This document shows positions 1 through 7,187 of a stretch of 12,581 nucleotides of DNA, piece by piece (the stretch's first letter is position 1; each line of letters starts with the position of its first letter). Origin of the DNA: Cryomorphaceae bacterium (GTDB lineage: Bacteria; Bacteroidota; Bacteroidia; Flavobacteriales; Crocinitomicaceae); assembly GCA_021298235.1 (NCBI GenBank), contig JAJTDX010000068.1, forward strand, positions 1-12,581, written 5' to 3'. The notes under the pieces are model-generated. The model ran no database searches, was not told the origin of the DNA, and worked only from the letters and a program-made list of their open reading frames with translations. The translations under genes and the position numbers were made by a program.

Positions 1-1
1 T

Positions 2-1234
2 ACCTGCGCCGCCGAATTCGAAGCACAGACTCCTTACTACTATTCGACATTCGAATATGAGAACGAAAGCAAAGTCAGTGACAAGAAGAAGATTGTTGTC
101 CTGGGTTCAGGTCCAAATCGAATCGGGCAGGGGATCGAGTTTGACTACAGCTGCGGACATGGTGTTTTGGCTGCAAAGGAGTGTGGGTATGAAACCATTA
201 TGATCAATTGCAATCCGGAAACTGTTTCAACCGATTTTGATACGGCTGACAAGCTTTACTTCGAGCCCGTTTTCTGGGAGCATATTTATGACATCATTCA
301 ACACGAAAAACCGGAAGGAGTCATCGTTCAGCTGGGAGGTCAAACCGCGTTAAAATTAGCAGAGAAATTGGAACGTTACGGTGTAAAGATCATTGGTACG
401 AGCTTCGAAGCCTTGGACTTAGCTGAAGACAGGGGGCGTTTTTCCAAAGTATTGGAGCAAAACAACATTCCATTTCCTAAATATGGCGTAGTTGAAAGCG
501 CAGAGCAAGCATTGGAGCTGGCAGATGAGCTTGGATTTCCATTACTGGTTCGTCCGTCCTATGTTTTGGGAGGACAAAAAATGAAGATTGTGATCAATAA
601 AGAAGAGCTCGAGCATCATGTCGTAGACATCATAAATGAGATGGGCAGCAATCAAATCCTTCTCGATCACTTCCTTGGTGGTGCCATCGAGGCAGAGGCA
701 GATGCGATTTGTGACGGCGAGAATGTCTACATAATCGGTATCATGCAACACATTGAGCCCGCTGGAATTCATTCCGGTGATTCCTATGCTGTATTGCCGC
801 CCTACAATCTGGGTGATTTCGTAATGCAACAGATTGAAGACATCACTAAAAAGATCGCAATTGAGTTGAGGACTGTTGGGTTGATAAATATCCAGTTTGC
901 TATTAAAGACGACAAGGTCTATGTTATTGAAGCAAACCCAAGAGCCTCGAGAACGGTGCCATTTATTGCCAAAGCTTACGATGAACCTTATGTGAATTAC
1001 GCCACAAAGGTGATGCTTGGGGTGAACAAGGTGACTGATTTTAAGTTTAATCCGCGAAAAGAAGGTTATGCCGTAAAGATTCCGGTATTCTCTTACGAGA
1101 AATTCCCCGATGTGAAAAAAGAGCTTGGTCCGGAGATGAAATCTACAGGTGAGGCGATCCGATTCATTAAAAATTTGAAAGATCCTTTCTTTACCAAGAT
1201 CTATTCCGAGCGTAACATGCATCTTTCTAAATAG
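2..1234 (+). CDS. carB: Carbamoyl-phosphate synthase large subunit, 3' part (5' end outside window)
   Basis: The open frame enters from the left edge and gives 410 residues before TAG; the start is outside the window. CarB makes carbamoyl phosphate from glutamine-derived ammonia, bicarbonate and two ATP, feeding pyrimidine and arginine synthesis in the cytoplasm. The visible part starts at the TCAAEFEAQTPYYYSTFEYE junction that precedes the second half of CarB. It then shows the second pre-ATP-grasp fold (GSGPNRIGQGIEFDYS, NCNPETVSTD) and the second ATP-grasp domain with VRPSYVLGG, DHFLGGAIE, HSGDS and VIEANPRASRTVPF. The protein stops about 30 residues after LGPEMKSTGE, where the E. coli enzyme continues for about 140 residues as the MGS-like allosteric domain. 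That domain is therefore absent, and I infer a full length near 940-950 residues. The stop overlaps the next gene's GTG by one base, so it is probably the first gene seen of an operon. Confidence 0.97.
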   Translation, partial: TCAAEFEAQTPYYYSTFEYENESKVSDKKKIVVLGSGPNRIGQGIEFDYSCGHGVLAAKECGYETIMINCNPETVSTDFDTADKLYFEPVFWEHIYDIIQHEKPEGVIVQLGGQTALKLAEKLERYGVKIIGTSFEALDLAEDRGRFSKVLEQNNIPFPKYGVVESAEQALELADELGFPLLVRPSYVLGGQKMKIVINKEELEHHVVDIINEMGSNQILLDHFLGGAIEAEADAICDGENVYIIGIMQHIEPAGIHSGDSYAVLPPYNLGDFVMQQIEDITKKIAIELRTVGLINIQFAIKDDKVYVIEANPRASRTVPFIAKAYDEPYVNYATKVMLGVNKVTDFKFNPRKEGYAVKIPVFSYEKFPDVKKELGPEMKSTGEAIRFIKNLKDPFFTKIYSERNMHLSK

Positions 1235-1503
1235 TGATCGTTACGGCTAGCATAACCGGACTTTTAAAGACCCTACTTCTTATCCTGGGTGGAATAGTTC
1301 TTCTGCGATTTCTTGGTCAGCTTATGATGGCCAAACGCAATATTGAAGAGGAACGAAAACTGAACAGAGAAAAACGAGCTTTTGAACAGGAGAGGGCCAG
1401 CAAACTTAAAAACTTCGGTAAAATATCCATTCTTAAGTCGAACCGAAAAAGCTCAGGCTCTAAACATGATGCCGAGGAAACAGATTTTGAGGAGATCGAA
1501 TAA
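1234..1503 (+). CDS. Small single-helix membrane protein, DUF4834-like
   Basis: This 89-residue protein starts at GTG, sharing one base with the carB TAG (TAGTG), an arrangement that favours translational coupling. Residues 5-30 contain one hydrophobic membrane segment following a TASITGLLKT motif. Residues 33-57 are a strongly charged helix (RNIEEERKLNREKRAFEQER), and the tail ends in an acidic stretch. The opening motif, single helix and charged tail resemble the short Bacteroidetes DUF4834 family, which has no assigned function; I recognise this from memory of the family and could not search. The GTG start is supported by the hydrophobic N-terminus beginning straight after it, since the next ATGs (Met31, Met32) would cut the helix away. 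It lies 19 bases before the yfhO-type gene, so it may belong with envelope functions rather than with CarB. Confidence 0.75.
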   Translation: MIVTASITGLLKTLLLILGGIVLLRFLGQLMMAKRNIEEERKLNREKRAFEQERASKLKNFGKISILKSNRKSSGSKHDAEETDFEEIE

Positions 1504-1522
1504 AAACAGCTAAATTTATCTC

Positions 1523-4507
1523 ATGAATAATTTTTTTCAAAAGAACTGGCAACACTTTGCTGTGTTAGGAGCAGTTTTGGTGCTCATGTTGTTTTATTTC
1601 TCCCCGGAATATAACGGGTACCATCTGAAACAACACGATATCGAACAATATATCGGTATGTCGCAGGAGATCAAGCATTTTCGCGAGCAGCCAGGAGGGG
1701 AGCCTCTTTGGACCAATTCTATGTTCGGTGGAATGCCTACCATTCAGATCTCAACGCGATATGCTCTAAACATTTTTCAAACCGGAACAGTTTGGTTCCT
1801 GAAGAACATTGGCGTGCCTCCGGCTATCTTTTTACTTCATTTGCTTGGTTTTTATATTCTTGCGTTGTGTTTGCGCGTTCGTCCTCTCATAGGCTTCCTT
1901 GGTGCTGTTGCCTTTGCTTTTGCTACCTATGAGATTGTCATTCTCCAGGCGGGACATAACTCCAAAGCGATTACGGTAGCCTTTATGGCTCCTGTTCTTG
2001 GAGCATTCATCATGGCTTATCGGACAAATTGGAAATGGGGGGCAATTCTGTCTGCACTTTTTATGAGCTTTGAGCTTGCTAGCAATCACTTGCAGGTTAC
2101 CTATTATTTTGCGTTTATTCTTGGCGGACTTGGAATATATGAACTGTTTTTGCATGTGAAGAATAAGCAGTTGAAACAATTTGCGATAACCTCAGGAGCT
2201 GTTTTAGGAGCTTATGTCCTCGCTATTTTTATCAATTATGGCAATATTTCTTTAACGAACAATTATTCGAAACACACTATTCGCGGTGGAAATGATGTAA
2301 CAATACTTCCCAATGGCGAAAAGGCGACTGCAAACACGGAAGGTTTAGACAAGGAATATATCACAAACTGGAGTTATGGGATTGATGAATCGTTCACTCT
2401 TGTTTCTCCCTATGTGAAAGGTTCAGCTTCAGTCGGTATTGCTGAAACCTCATTTCGCGAAATGATCGAAAATTCAGACCGCTCTTCTAAAGACATCGAT
2501 GCCATTTTGAATGCGCCTTATCCTGTCTATTGGGGAGAACAACCGATTACTTCGGGTCCTGTCTATGTCGGAGTAGTTATGCTTTTTCTCGTAGCCTTGG
2601 GAATGGTCTTCATCAAGGACAATTCAAAGTGGATCTATCTGGGAGTATCGATACTCGCACTCATGCTTTCGTGGGGAAAGAACATGATGGGTCTGACAGA
2701 TTTCTTTATCGAACACGTTCCGGGCTATAATAAATTCAGAACGGTCACCATCATCCTTGTTCTGATTGAATTATGTGTGCCTCTAATTGCGATTTTACTT
2801 CTTCAAAGGTTATATGATGAGCGGGAACAGCTGAAAGAACAAAAGAAAAATTTCCTGATTGTTTCAGGGGTATTCTTTGTAGTTCTTTTTGGCGTGAAGC
2901 TCATTGGGTTAGGAGATAATTACACATCGAAGGCTGAGTCGGAACGTGTGCAGCAAATGCCAGCACAGGTAATGCAACAGATCAGTGAAATGGATCCTCA
3001 GGTTTTGGCATCGAATTATGGATTGAATGTGAATGATCCTCAGCAGTTAAAGCAGTTTGTAGATGCTCAGGTCCAACAATCTACCGAACAATATGAGCTG
3101 ATGAAAGGAGCGCGTGCTGATATTTTCAATTCATCCATGAATCGTTCATTGCTATTTGCATTTTTGGCAATCATTGCTGTGGGTGCATTGTTTTTTACTT
3201 CACTTCAAACATCATGGGTCTTAGGTGGGCTTACGGTTCTGGTTCTGATAGATTTAGTTCCTGTCGGCCTGAACTACCTGAGCAGTGAGGAGGATGATAA
3301 AGGAAACATGAAATATTGGGTACCATCATCAATGACAGAATATCCACTCGCTCCGGAGAAAGCGGATCTTCAAATTCTGGAGATGGAGGCTTTGAATCCC
3401 AAAGTAAATCAAGCAATTGCTAAAGGTGAACGTGAAGGCACACAGCTTGCTTCTTCACTGGAGTATACGGGAGCAGACAAACGCAGAGTAATTGATGCAG
3501 AGCGATTTGCGGCATTAAACATGGCGACAAATTACAGAGTGTTTGATCTGAATGGTGCCTGGAGCAGCTCGAGAGCGTCTTATTTCCATAAATCACTTGG
3601 AGGATATCATGGAGCTAAGCTTAGAAATATTCAGAATTTGTTTGATTTTCATATTGCCAGAATGAATAATAAGGTGATGGACATGCTCAATGTGAAATAC
3701 TTTATACAAGGCGAAGCTGCACGACCCAATCCAACAGCAATGGGCAATGCATGGTTTGTTAGTCAGTTGAAAATCAAGTCAAAACCAGATGATGAGATTC
3801 GAGCACTTGGAAATACATTCGCACTTAAGAACACAGGTCCTGGGGTATTTTATTTGAATGGAAAGAAGTCTGAAACGGCGACAGTCTTCGGATCCGAAAA
3901 GCTGCAATATTTTATTCAAGGGAAGGATACAATGGAGGTTCCTCTCTCGAATGGAATAACGAAGGGAACTACTGCGCTTTGGGTTATGGATGCTAATGGA
4001 AAAACAAACCTTATCCCGGAAATGACATTAACAGCAGATTCGGCGAATTCATTTCAAAAACTCGTTGAAATTAAAGTAGTGGATGAATTCAAACCGGACC
4101 GTGAGGGGGTGTTACTTGCTACTGAGGCAGCGAAGCTCAAAAGAAGAACTTTTACCGGTGTTGGAACTATTTCTTTGTCGTCCTATGCGCCAAACAAACT
4201 GACATATCAAGCTGAATGCAAAGGGGATCAGCTGGCAGTTTTCTCAGAGATTTATTACCCGGAAGGATGGACTGCAAAAATCGATGGCAAAGAGGTCTCG
4301 ATTTTGAAAGTGAACTATCTGCTGCGAGGGTTGGAAATTCCATCGGGGAAACATAAAGTTGAATTTACGTTCGATCTTCCTGCGTTCCATAAGTCCAATT
4401 CCTTTGCATTGATTGGTACCTTACTTTTGGTACTCTTGATGTGTTTGGGATTCTGGAAGTTTCCTCCATTTGAAAGACACTCAACAGATCAGTCCAAAGA
4501 GAAATGA
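1523..4507 (+). CDS. YfhO-family polytopic membrane protein (GT-C-like, putative glycan transfer)
   Basis: This 994-residue inner-membrane protein has about 13-14 predicted helices by eye: roughly 12-28, 101-116, 121-141, 150-166, 172-186, 190-210, 219-237, 345-364, 369-384, 408-427, 443-462, 541-558, 563-583 and a last one at 959-977. Features familiar from Bacteroidetes YfhO proteins include an early loop with PLWTNSMFGGMPT, the LQAGHNSKAI stretch (141-150), VPGYNKFRTV, NVKYFI (723-728), and near the end LAVFSEIYYPEGWTAKIDG with NYLLRGLEIPSGKH. YfhO proteins are GT-C-like; in Gram-positive bacteria members are tied to glycosylation of cell-wall polymers, while in Bacteroidetes the substrate is unknown. 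A Gln-rich loop lies at 476-523. Bacteroidetes homologues are, to my recollection, nearer 800-850 residues, and about 100 extra residues (766-880) may be an insertion. It overlaps the glycosyltransferase by ATGA, supporting a shared pathway. Confidence 0.9.
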   Translation: MNNFFQKNWQHFAVLGAVLVLMLFYFSPEYNGYHLKQHDIEQYIGMSQEIKHFREQPGGEPLWTNSMFGGMPTIQISTRYALNIFQTGTVWFLKNIGVPPAIFLLHLLGFYILALCLRVRPLIGFLGAVAFAFATYEIVILQAGHNSKAITVAFMAPVLGAFIMAYRTNWKWGAILSALFMSFELASNHLQVTYYFAFILGGLGIYELFLHVKNKQLKQFAITSGAVLGAYVLAIFINYGNISLTNNYSKHTIRGGNDVTILPNGEKATANTEGLDKEYITNWSYGIDESFTLVSPYVKGSASVGIAETSFREMIENSDRSSKDIDAILNAPYPVYWGEQPITSGPVYVGVVMLFLVALGMVFIKDNSKWIYLGVSILALMLSWGKNMMGLTDFFIEHVPGYNKFRTVTIILVLIELCVPLIAILLLQRLYDEREQLKEQKKNFLIVSGVFFVVLFGVKLIGLGDNYTSKAESERVQQMPAQVMQQISEMDPQVLASNYGLNVNDPQQLKQFVDAQVQQSTEQYELMKGARADIFNSSMNRSLLFAFLAIIAVGALFFTSLQTSWVLGGLTVLVLIDLVPVGLNYLSSEEDDKGNMKYWVPSSMTEYPLAPEKADLQILEMEALNPKVNQAIAKGEREGTQLASSLEYTGADKRRVIDAERFAALNMATNYRVFDLNGAWSSSRASYFHKSLGGYHGAKLRNIQNLFDFHIARMNNKVMDMLNVKYFIQGEAARPNPTAMGNAWFVSQLKIKSKPDDEIRALGNTFALKNTGPGVFYLNGKKSETATVFGSEKLQYFIQGKDTMEVPLSNGITKGTTALWVMDANGKTNLIPEMTLTADSANSFQKLVEIKVVDEFKPDREGVLLATEAAKLKRRTFTGVGTISLSSYAPNKLTYQAECKGDQLAVFSEIYYPEGWTAKIDGKEVSILKVNYLLRGLEIPSGKHKVEFTFDLPAFHKSNSFALIGTLLLVLLMCLGFWKFPPFERHSTDQSKEK

Positions 4508-5601
4508 GAATCCTTTTTATAGGAAATGCAAGAAACTACCTGCTCATTGAGCTTGCAAAGCAATTACAGCAGTTAAACGGCTTACTTGAAATAGATATTC
4601 TCTCAGACCAACCGCCATTTGAAACTCATCCGTTTCATCATGTTTATCGGGTAGATTCGGGTAAAGGAATTTGGGCTCTGAATTATTTCAAATCACTGTA
4701 TTTGTTCTTTGCACTTCGAAAGGCTCTTAAACAGATTCCTTCGGGATATGACTGTCTACATGTATTTTTAGTTGTTCCTACGTATCGGTTGGTTTGGAAT
4801 TCGTTAAGCTCTAAAGCAGGTAAAAGTATTTTGACGTTTTTTGGAAGCGAGTATTACAGGTCTAATTTTCTGTATCGCATTTTTACTCAAGGCATGGCCA
4901 AACGTGCGACTTGGGTAACGGCATCAAATGCTCAAACGTTGACCGATGTATGTGATTATTACAGCGTTCATAGTGACAAGCGCAAATTATGTCGCTTTGG
5001 TCTAAGTATACTGGAGGCCATTGAACAGTTAACTCCCGAGGATTTTTCGCGTTGTTGTGCTGAATTGGGAATACCTGATACGGAAACTTGTATTTCTGTG
5101 GGATACAATGCTGCTCCGATTCAAAATCACATTCAAATTCTCCAAGAAATAAAGAAATGTGAACCTGACTTGCCCGAGTTTATTATTTGTTTTCAGTTTC
5201 ATGGCCATCGTAATGCCTATGTTCAAGAGATAATATCCGAGACAGAGAAATTAGAATTACCATATATGATTATTGATCAACTTGATGATCTCCATCTGGC
5301 GGCATATCGAAAACGCATTGATGTGTGCATTCAATTGCAGAAAACAGATCAATTTTCAGGGGCGATGCAAGAACATTTATATGCGGGATCTCGCGTCATT
5401 ACAGGAGTATGGTTGCCTTATAAGGTGCTTGATGATTCCGGAACGGATTATTGCCGAATTCAAAAAATTGAAGACTTACATCTCCAATTGCCGAAGTTGA
5501 TTTCACATATTCCTAGCAAGCGAAATAAAGAAATTATACGTTCAGTTTCTTCTTGGGAAATAACTGTTAAGAGTTGGTATGATCTCTATGTGACGGAATA
5601 A
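4504..5601 (+). CDS. Glycosyltransferase, GT-B-like
   Basis: This 365-residue protein has no membrane segment and is probably cytoplasmic or membrane-peripheral. Residues 1-8 (MRILFIGN) are the usual first beta strand of a GT-B enzyme. The N-terminal half contains TFFGSEYYRS (111-120) and VTASNAQTL, a typical acceptor-domain pattern. The C-terminal half begins at SVGYNAAPIQNHIQILQEI (198-216) and includes FHGHR. It then has TDQFSGAMQEHLYAGSRVITG (281-301), in the place where GT-B enzymes carry the Glu-containing nucleotide-sugar binding helix. The NxxPxQNH part recalls the WecF/GT56 type as well as GT4, so the exact family, donor and acceptor are not decided. Its ATG overlaps the yfhO stop (ATGA), implying coupled translation and probably a common glycan. 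The 3' end runs 35 bases into the convergent nucleotidyltransferase gene. Confidence 0.82.
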   Translation: MRILFIGNARNYLLIELAKQLQQLNGLLEIDILSDQPPFETHPFHHVYRVDSGKGIWALNYFKSLYLFFALRKALKQIPSGYDCLHVFLVVPTYRLVWNSLSSKAGKSILTFFGSEYYRSNFLYRIFTQGMAKRATWVTASNAQTLTDVCDYYSVHSDKRKLCRFGLSILEAIEQLTPEDFSRCCAELGIPDTETCISVGYNAAPIQNHIQILQEIKKCEPDLPEFIICFQFHGHRNAYVQEIISETEKLELPYMIIDQLDDLHLAAYRKRIDVCIQLQKTDQFSGAMQEHLYAGSRVITGVWLPYKVLDDSGTDYCRIQKIEDLHLQLPKLISHIPSKRNKEIIRSVSSWEITVKSWYDLYVTE

Positions 5602-6631
5602 CTTTTCCAAGATATTCAGACCAGTCTCCAATATCAATCCAGGATTTCTCACTGACCGGAAAAACTCCAACTTTACCTCCAGATGATTTTACAGATTGAA
5701 TGAGGTCGGGGAGGTGATAGACCACGTTGTCAGGAATTTCCTCCAATAGATGTGGTTCGAGAAGATACATCCCACTATTGATCAAAAAGTTCAAATCTGG
5801 CTTTTCTTTCAATTCCAACAATTGTCCGTTTTCACCTGAAATCACAGTTCCATAAGGAATTGGGTAACTTTTAATCGCGGCTATAAGTGTGATGTCATTT
5901 TTATTTTCTCGGTGGTATTTGAGCATTGCCGCATAATCGTCCCTTATGATGATGTCGCAATTGTTGACAAAGAAGGTGCGATTTAATTTTCCTTTTAAAA
6001 GCTTTAAGCTGCCAGCTGTTCCAAGTGGTTTTTCCTCCTGAATATAAGAGATGGTATACGGGAGTTGTTGTTCGCTCAAGTAATATTTGATCAGGTCAGC
6101 TTTGTAGTTTACGGAAAGATGAAATTCAGTACAGCCGTATTTTGAGAATTGCTCGAAAATTTCCTCTAGCATTGTTTTTTCGCCTATCGGAACAAGTGGT
6201 TTAGGAATGACGTTAGTTAGGGGCCTCAGTCGTGTGCCTAATCCTCCTGCCATGATAACTACGGGTAGATCAAAATGGTCATGAAGTTCTTCTTTCTCCA
6301 CAAATAAATCCTCCCAAAAGTAAATTTCTTCAATCTTACGGTCTTGGTTTACAATTGGATAGAACTCCATTCGATACACAGACATGAGATGGCGGATATC
6401 ATCCATAGATTCGCCAGGAAAGCCTGTCTTTATGTTTTTTCGAGTTACCTCACTCACAGGTGTTTCGAGTGGACGTCCATCTATGATTGCTCGTTGTATG
6501 TCGCCCGCACTCAACAGTCCTTCAAATATGTCATTGTTCATCAGGATGAGCAATTTTTTATCCAGCTCATCCATTTTTTTGAGTGCTTCAATTAAAGTGA
6601 TATTCCCGGAAATAGCTCGGTTTCTGAACAT
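5567..6631 (-). CDS. CBS-domain sugar-1-phosphate nucleotidyltransferase, PtmE/LegF-like
   Basis: This 354-residue two-part protein has a CBS pair at residues 1-115 (LSAGDIQRAIIDGRPL, then FYPIVNQDRKIEEIYFW) and a nucleotidyltransferase domain from about 122. The latter shows VIMAGGLGTRLRPLT (125-139), PKPLVPIG (143-150), EKPLGTAGSL (200-209), a metal-site NCD (224-226) and WIDIGDW. Such enzymes couple a sugar 1-phosphate to an NTP. The CBS-first architecture is that of PtmE/LegF, which makes GDP-glucosamine for legionaminic acid synthesis in Campylobacter; mannose- or glucose-1-phosphate enzymes are alternatives because no other nonulosonate gene is in view. The frame is open for about ten codons upstream of ATG 6631 but contains no ATG, GTG or TTG, so this start is firm. 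It follows the DUF1573 gene by 26 bases, probably in one transcript. Confidence 0.88.
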   Translation of the reverse strand: MFRNRAISGNITLIEALKKMDELDKKLLILMNNDIFEGLLSAGDIQRAIIDGRPLETPVSEVTRKNIKTGFPGESMDDIRHLMSVYRMEFYPIVNQDRKIEEIYFWEDLFVEKEELHDHFDLPVVIMAGGLGTRLRPLTNVIPKPLVPIGEKTMLEEIFEQFSKYGCTEFHLSVNYKADLIKYYLSEQQLPYTISYIQEEKPLGTAGSLKLLKGKLNRTFFVNNCDIIIRDDYAAMLKYHRENKNDITLIAAIKSYPIPYGTVISGENGQLLELKEKPDLNFLINSGMYLLEPHLLEEIPDNVVYHLPDLIQSVKSSGGKVGVFPVSEKSWIDIGDWSEYLGKVIPSHRDHTNS

Positions 6632-6657
6632 ATCTTCAGTTATTTCCGGAGGAAAGA

Positions 6658-7152
6658 TTATTTTTTAGCTTCAACAAAAGCTTCAAAATTTAGCACTACC
6701 ATTTTAGGATCCGTGTTCGCAGTAATTGTAACGGTTTTCTTTTGTTCACCAAGCTGGCCTGGTTTGGGATGAAAAACTACTTCGATTACATCTGACTTGC
6801 CCGGAGCTATTGGTTTTTCTGGTTTTTTTGCAGTCGTACAGCCACAGCTGACATCCACTTTCTGAATAGTCAGAGGATTTGTTCCCGTATTGGTCACAGT
6901 GTAAGAAACCTTATTGTCGGTATCTTCTTTTAGTTTCCCAAAATTGTAATTTAACTTATCAAAAGACATGGTGGTAAGTGACTTTTTTAATTCGGCCTCC
7001 TCCTTTTCTATCTCCTCCAACGATTCTTTCAGCTCAGCTTCCGAATTCCCATCCGCCGCTATTGTAGATTTAACTTCATCAGCTTTTTTCTCGTTCGTAT
7101 CGCATGCAAAAAGCATGGAAACAGTCAAAACACTAAAAAAAATTTTTTTCAT
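6658..7152 (-). CDS. DUF1573 domain lipoprotein
   Basis: I place the start at ATG 7152, giving 164 residues; an ATG ten codons upstream would put a polar tail before the signal. From 7152 the protein begins MKKIFFSVLTVSMLFAC, a lipoprotein signal with lipobox LFAC and lipidated Cys17. An Asp follows at position 18; in Bacteroidetes this does not predict inner-membrane retention as reliably as in E. coli. Residues 20-60 are low complexity, ending in a Glu/Lys-rich helix (AELKESLEEIEKEEAELKKS). Residues 63-160 form an Ig-like DUF1573 domain with NFGKLKEDT, VTNTGTNPLTI, the hallmark VSCGCTT (101-107), PIAPGKS and VVFHPKPGQLGEQKKTVTI. The family is abundant in Bacteroidetes, periplasmic or outer-membrane, with no defined biochemical role. 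It lies 35 bases after the protease gene and has a TATCTTTG element of its own in that gap. Confidence 0.9.
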   Translation of the reverse strand: MKKIFFSVLTVSMLFACDTNEKKADEVKSTIAADGNSEAELKESLEEIEKEEAELKKSLTTMSFDKLNYNFGKLKEDTDNKVSYTVTNTGTNPLTIQKVDVSCGCTTAKKPEKPIAPGKSDVIEVVFHPKPGQLGEQKKTVTITANTDPKMVVLNFEAFVEAKK

Positions 7153-7167
7153 GATAAATTCTTTTGA

Positions 7168-7175
7168 CAAAGATA
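7168..7175 (-). promoter_or_regulatory. Possible internal -7 element for the DUF1573 lipoprotein gene
   Basis: On the minus strand the sequence reads TATCTTTG, an exact TAnnTTTG match, ending 15 bases before ATG 7152 in the gap after the protease gene. A TTG at 7202-7204 lies 26 bases upstream, slightly far for a -33 element. It may allow the lipoprotein and nucleotidyltransferase genes to be transcribed separately from the protease gene. Confidence 0.45.
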
Positions 7176-7187
7176 AACACATGAAAA

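Noticed and set aside
542..1222. 226-residue open frame antisense to carB
   Set aside because: It lies entirely opposite a strongly conserved carB reading frame, has no recognisable domain or signal, and is rich in His, Ile and Phe in the manner of reverse-frame shadows.
1832..2179. 115-residue minus-strand frame inside the YfhO gene
   Set aside because: It is opposite conserved YfhO helices and the GHNSK motif; it is a shadow.
5624..5648. GATATT/AATATC inverted repeat as a terminator at the convergent glycan genes
   Set aside because: It is only six AT-rich pairs with a 13-base loop and no T run, and it lies inside the nucleotidyltransferase coding region.
6344..6668. Two overlapping plus-strand frames opposite the CBS domain
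   Set aside because: The CBS domain on the minus strand is clear, and neither frame shows conserved motifs.
7153..7182. Upstream ATG adding 10 residues to the DUF1573 lipoprotein
   Set aside because: It would place a polar stretch before the lipoprotein signal, and the TATCTTTG element lies within this extension; ATG 7152 fits better.
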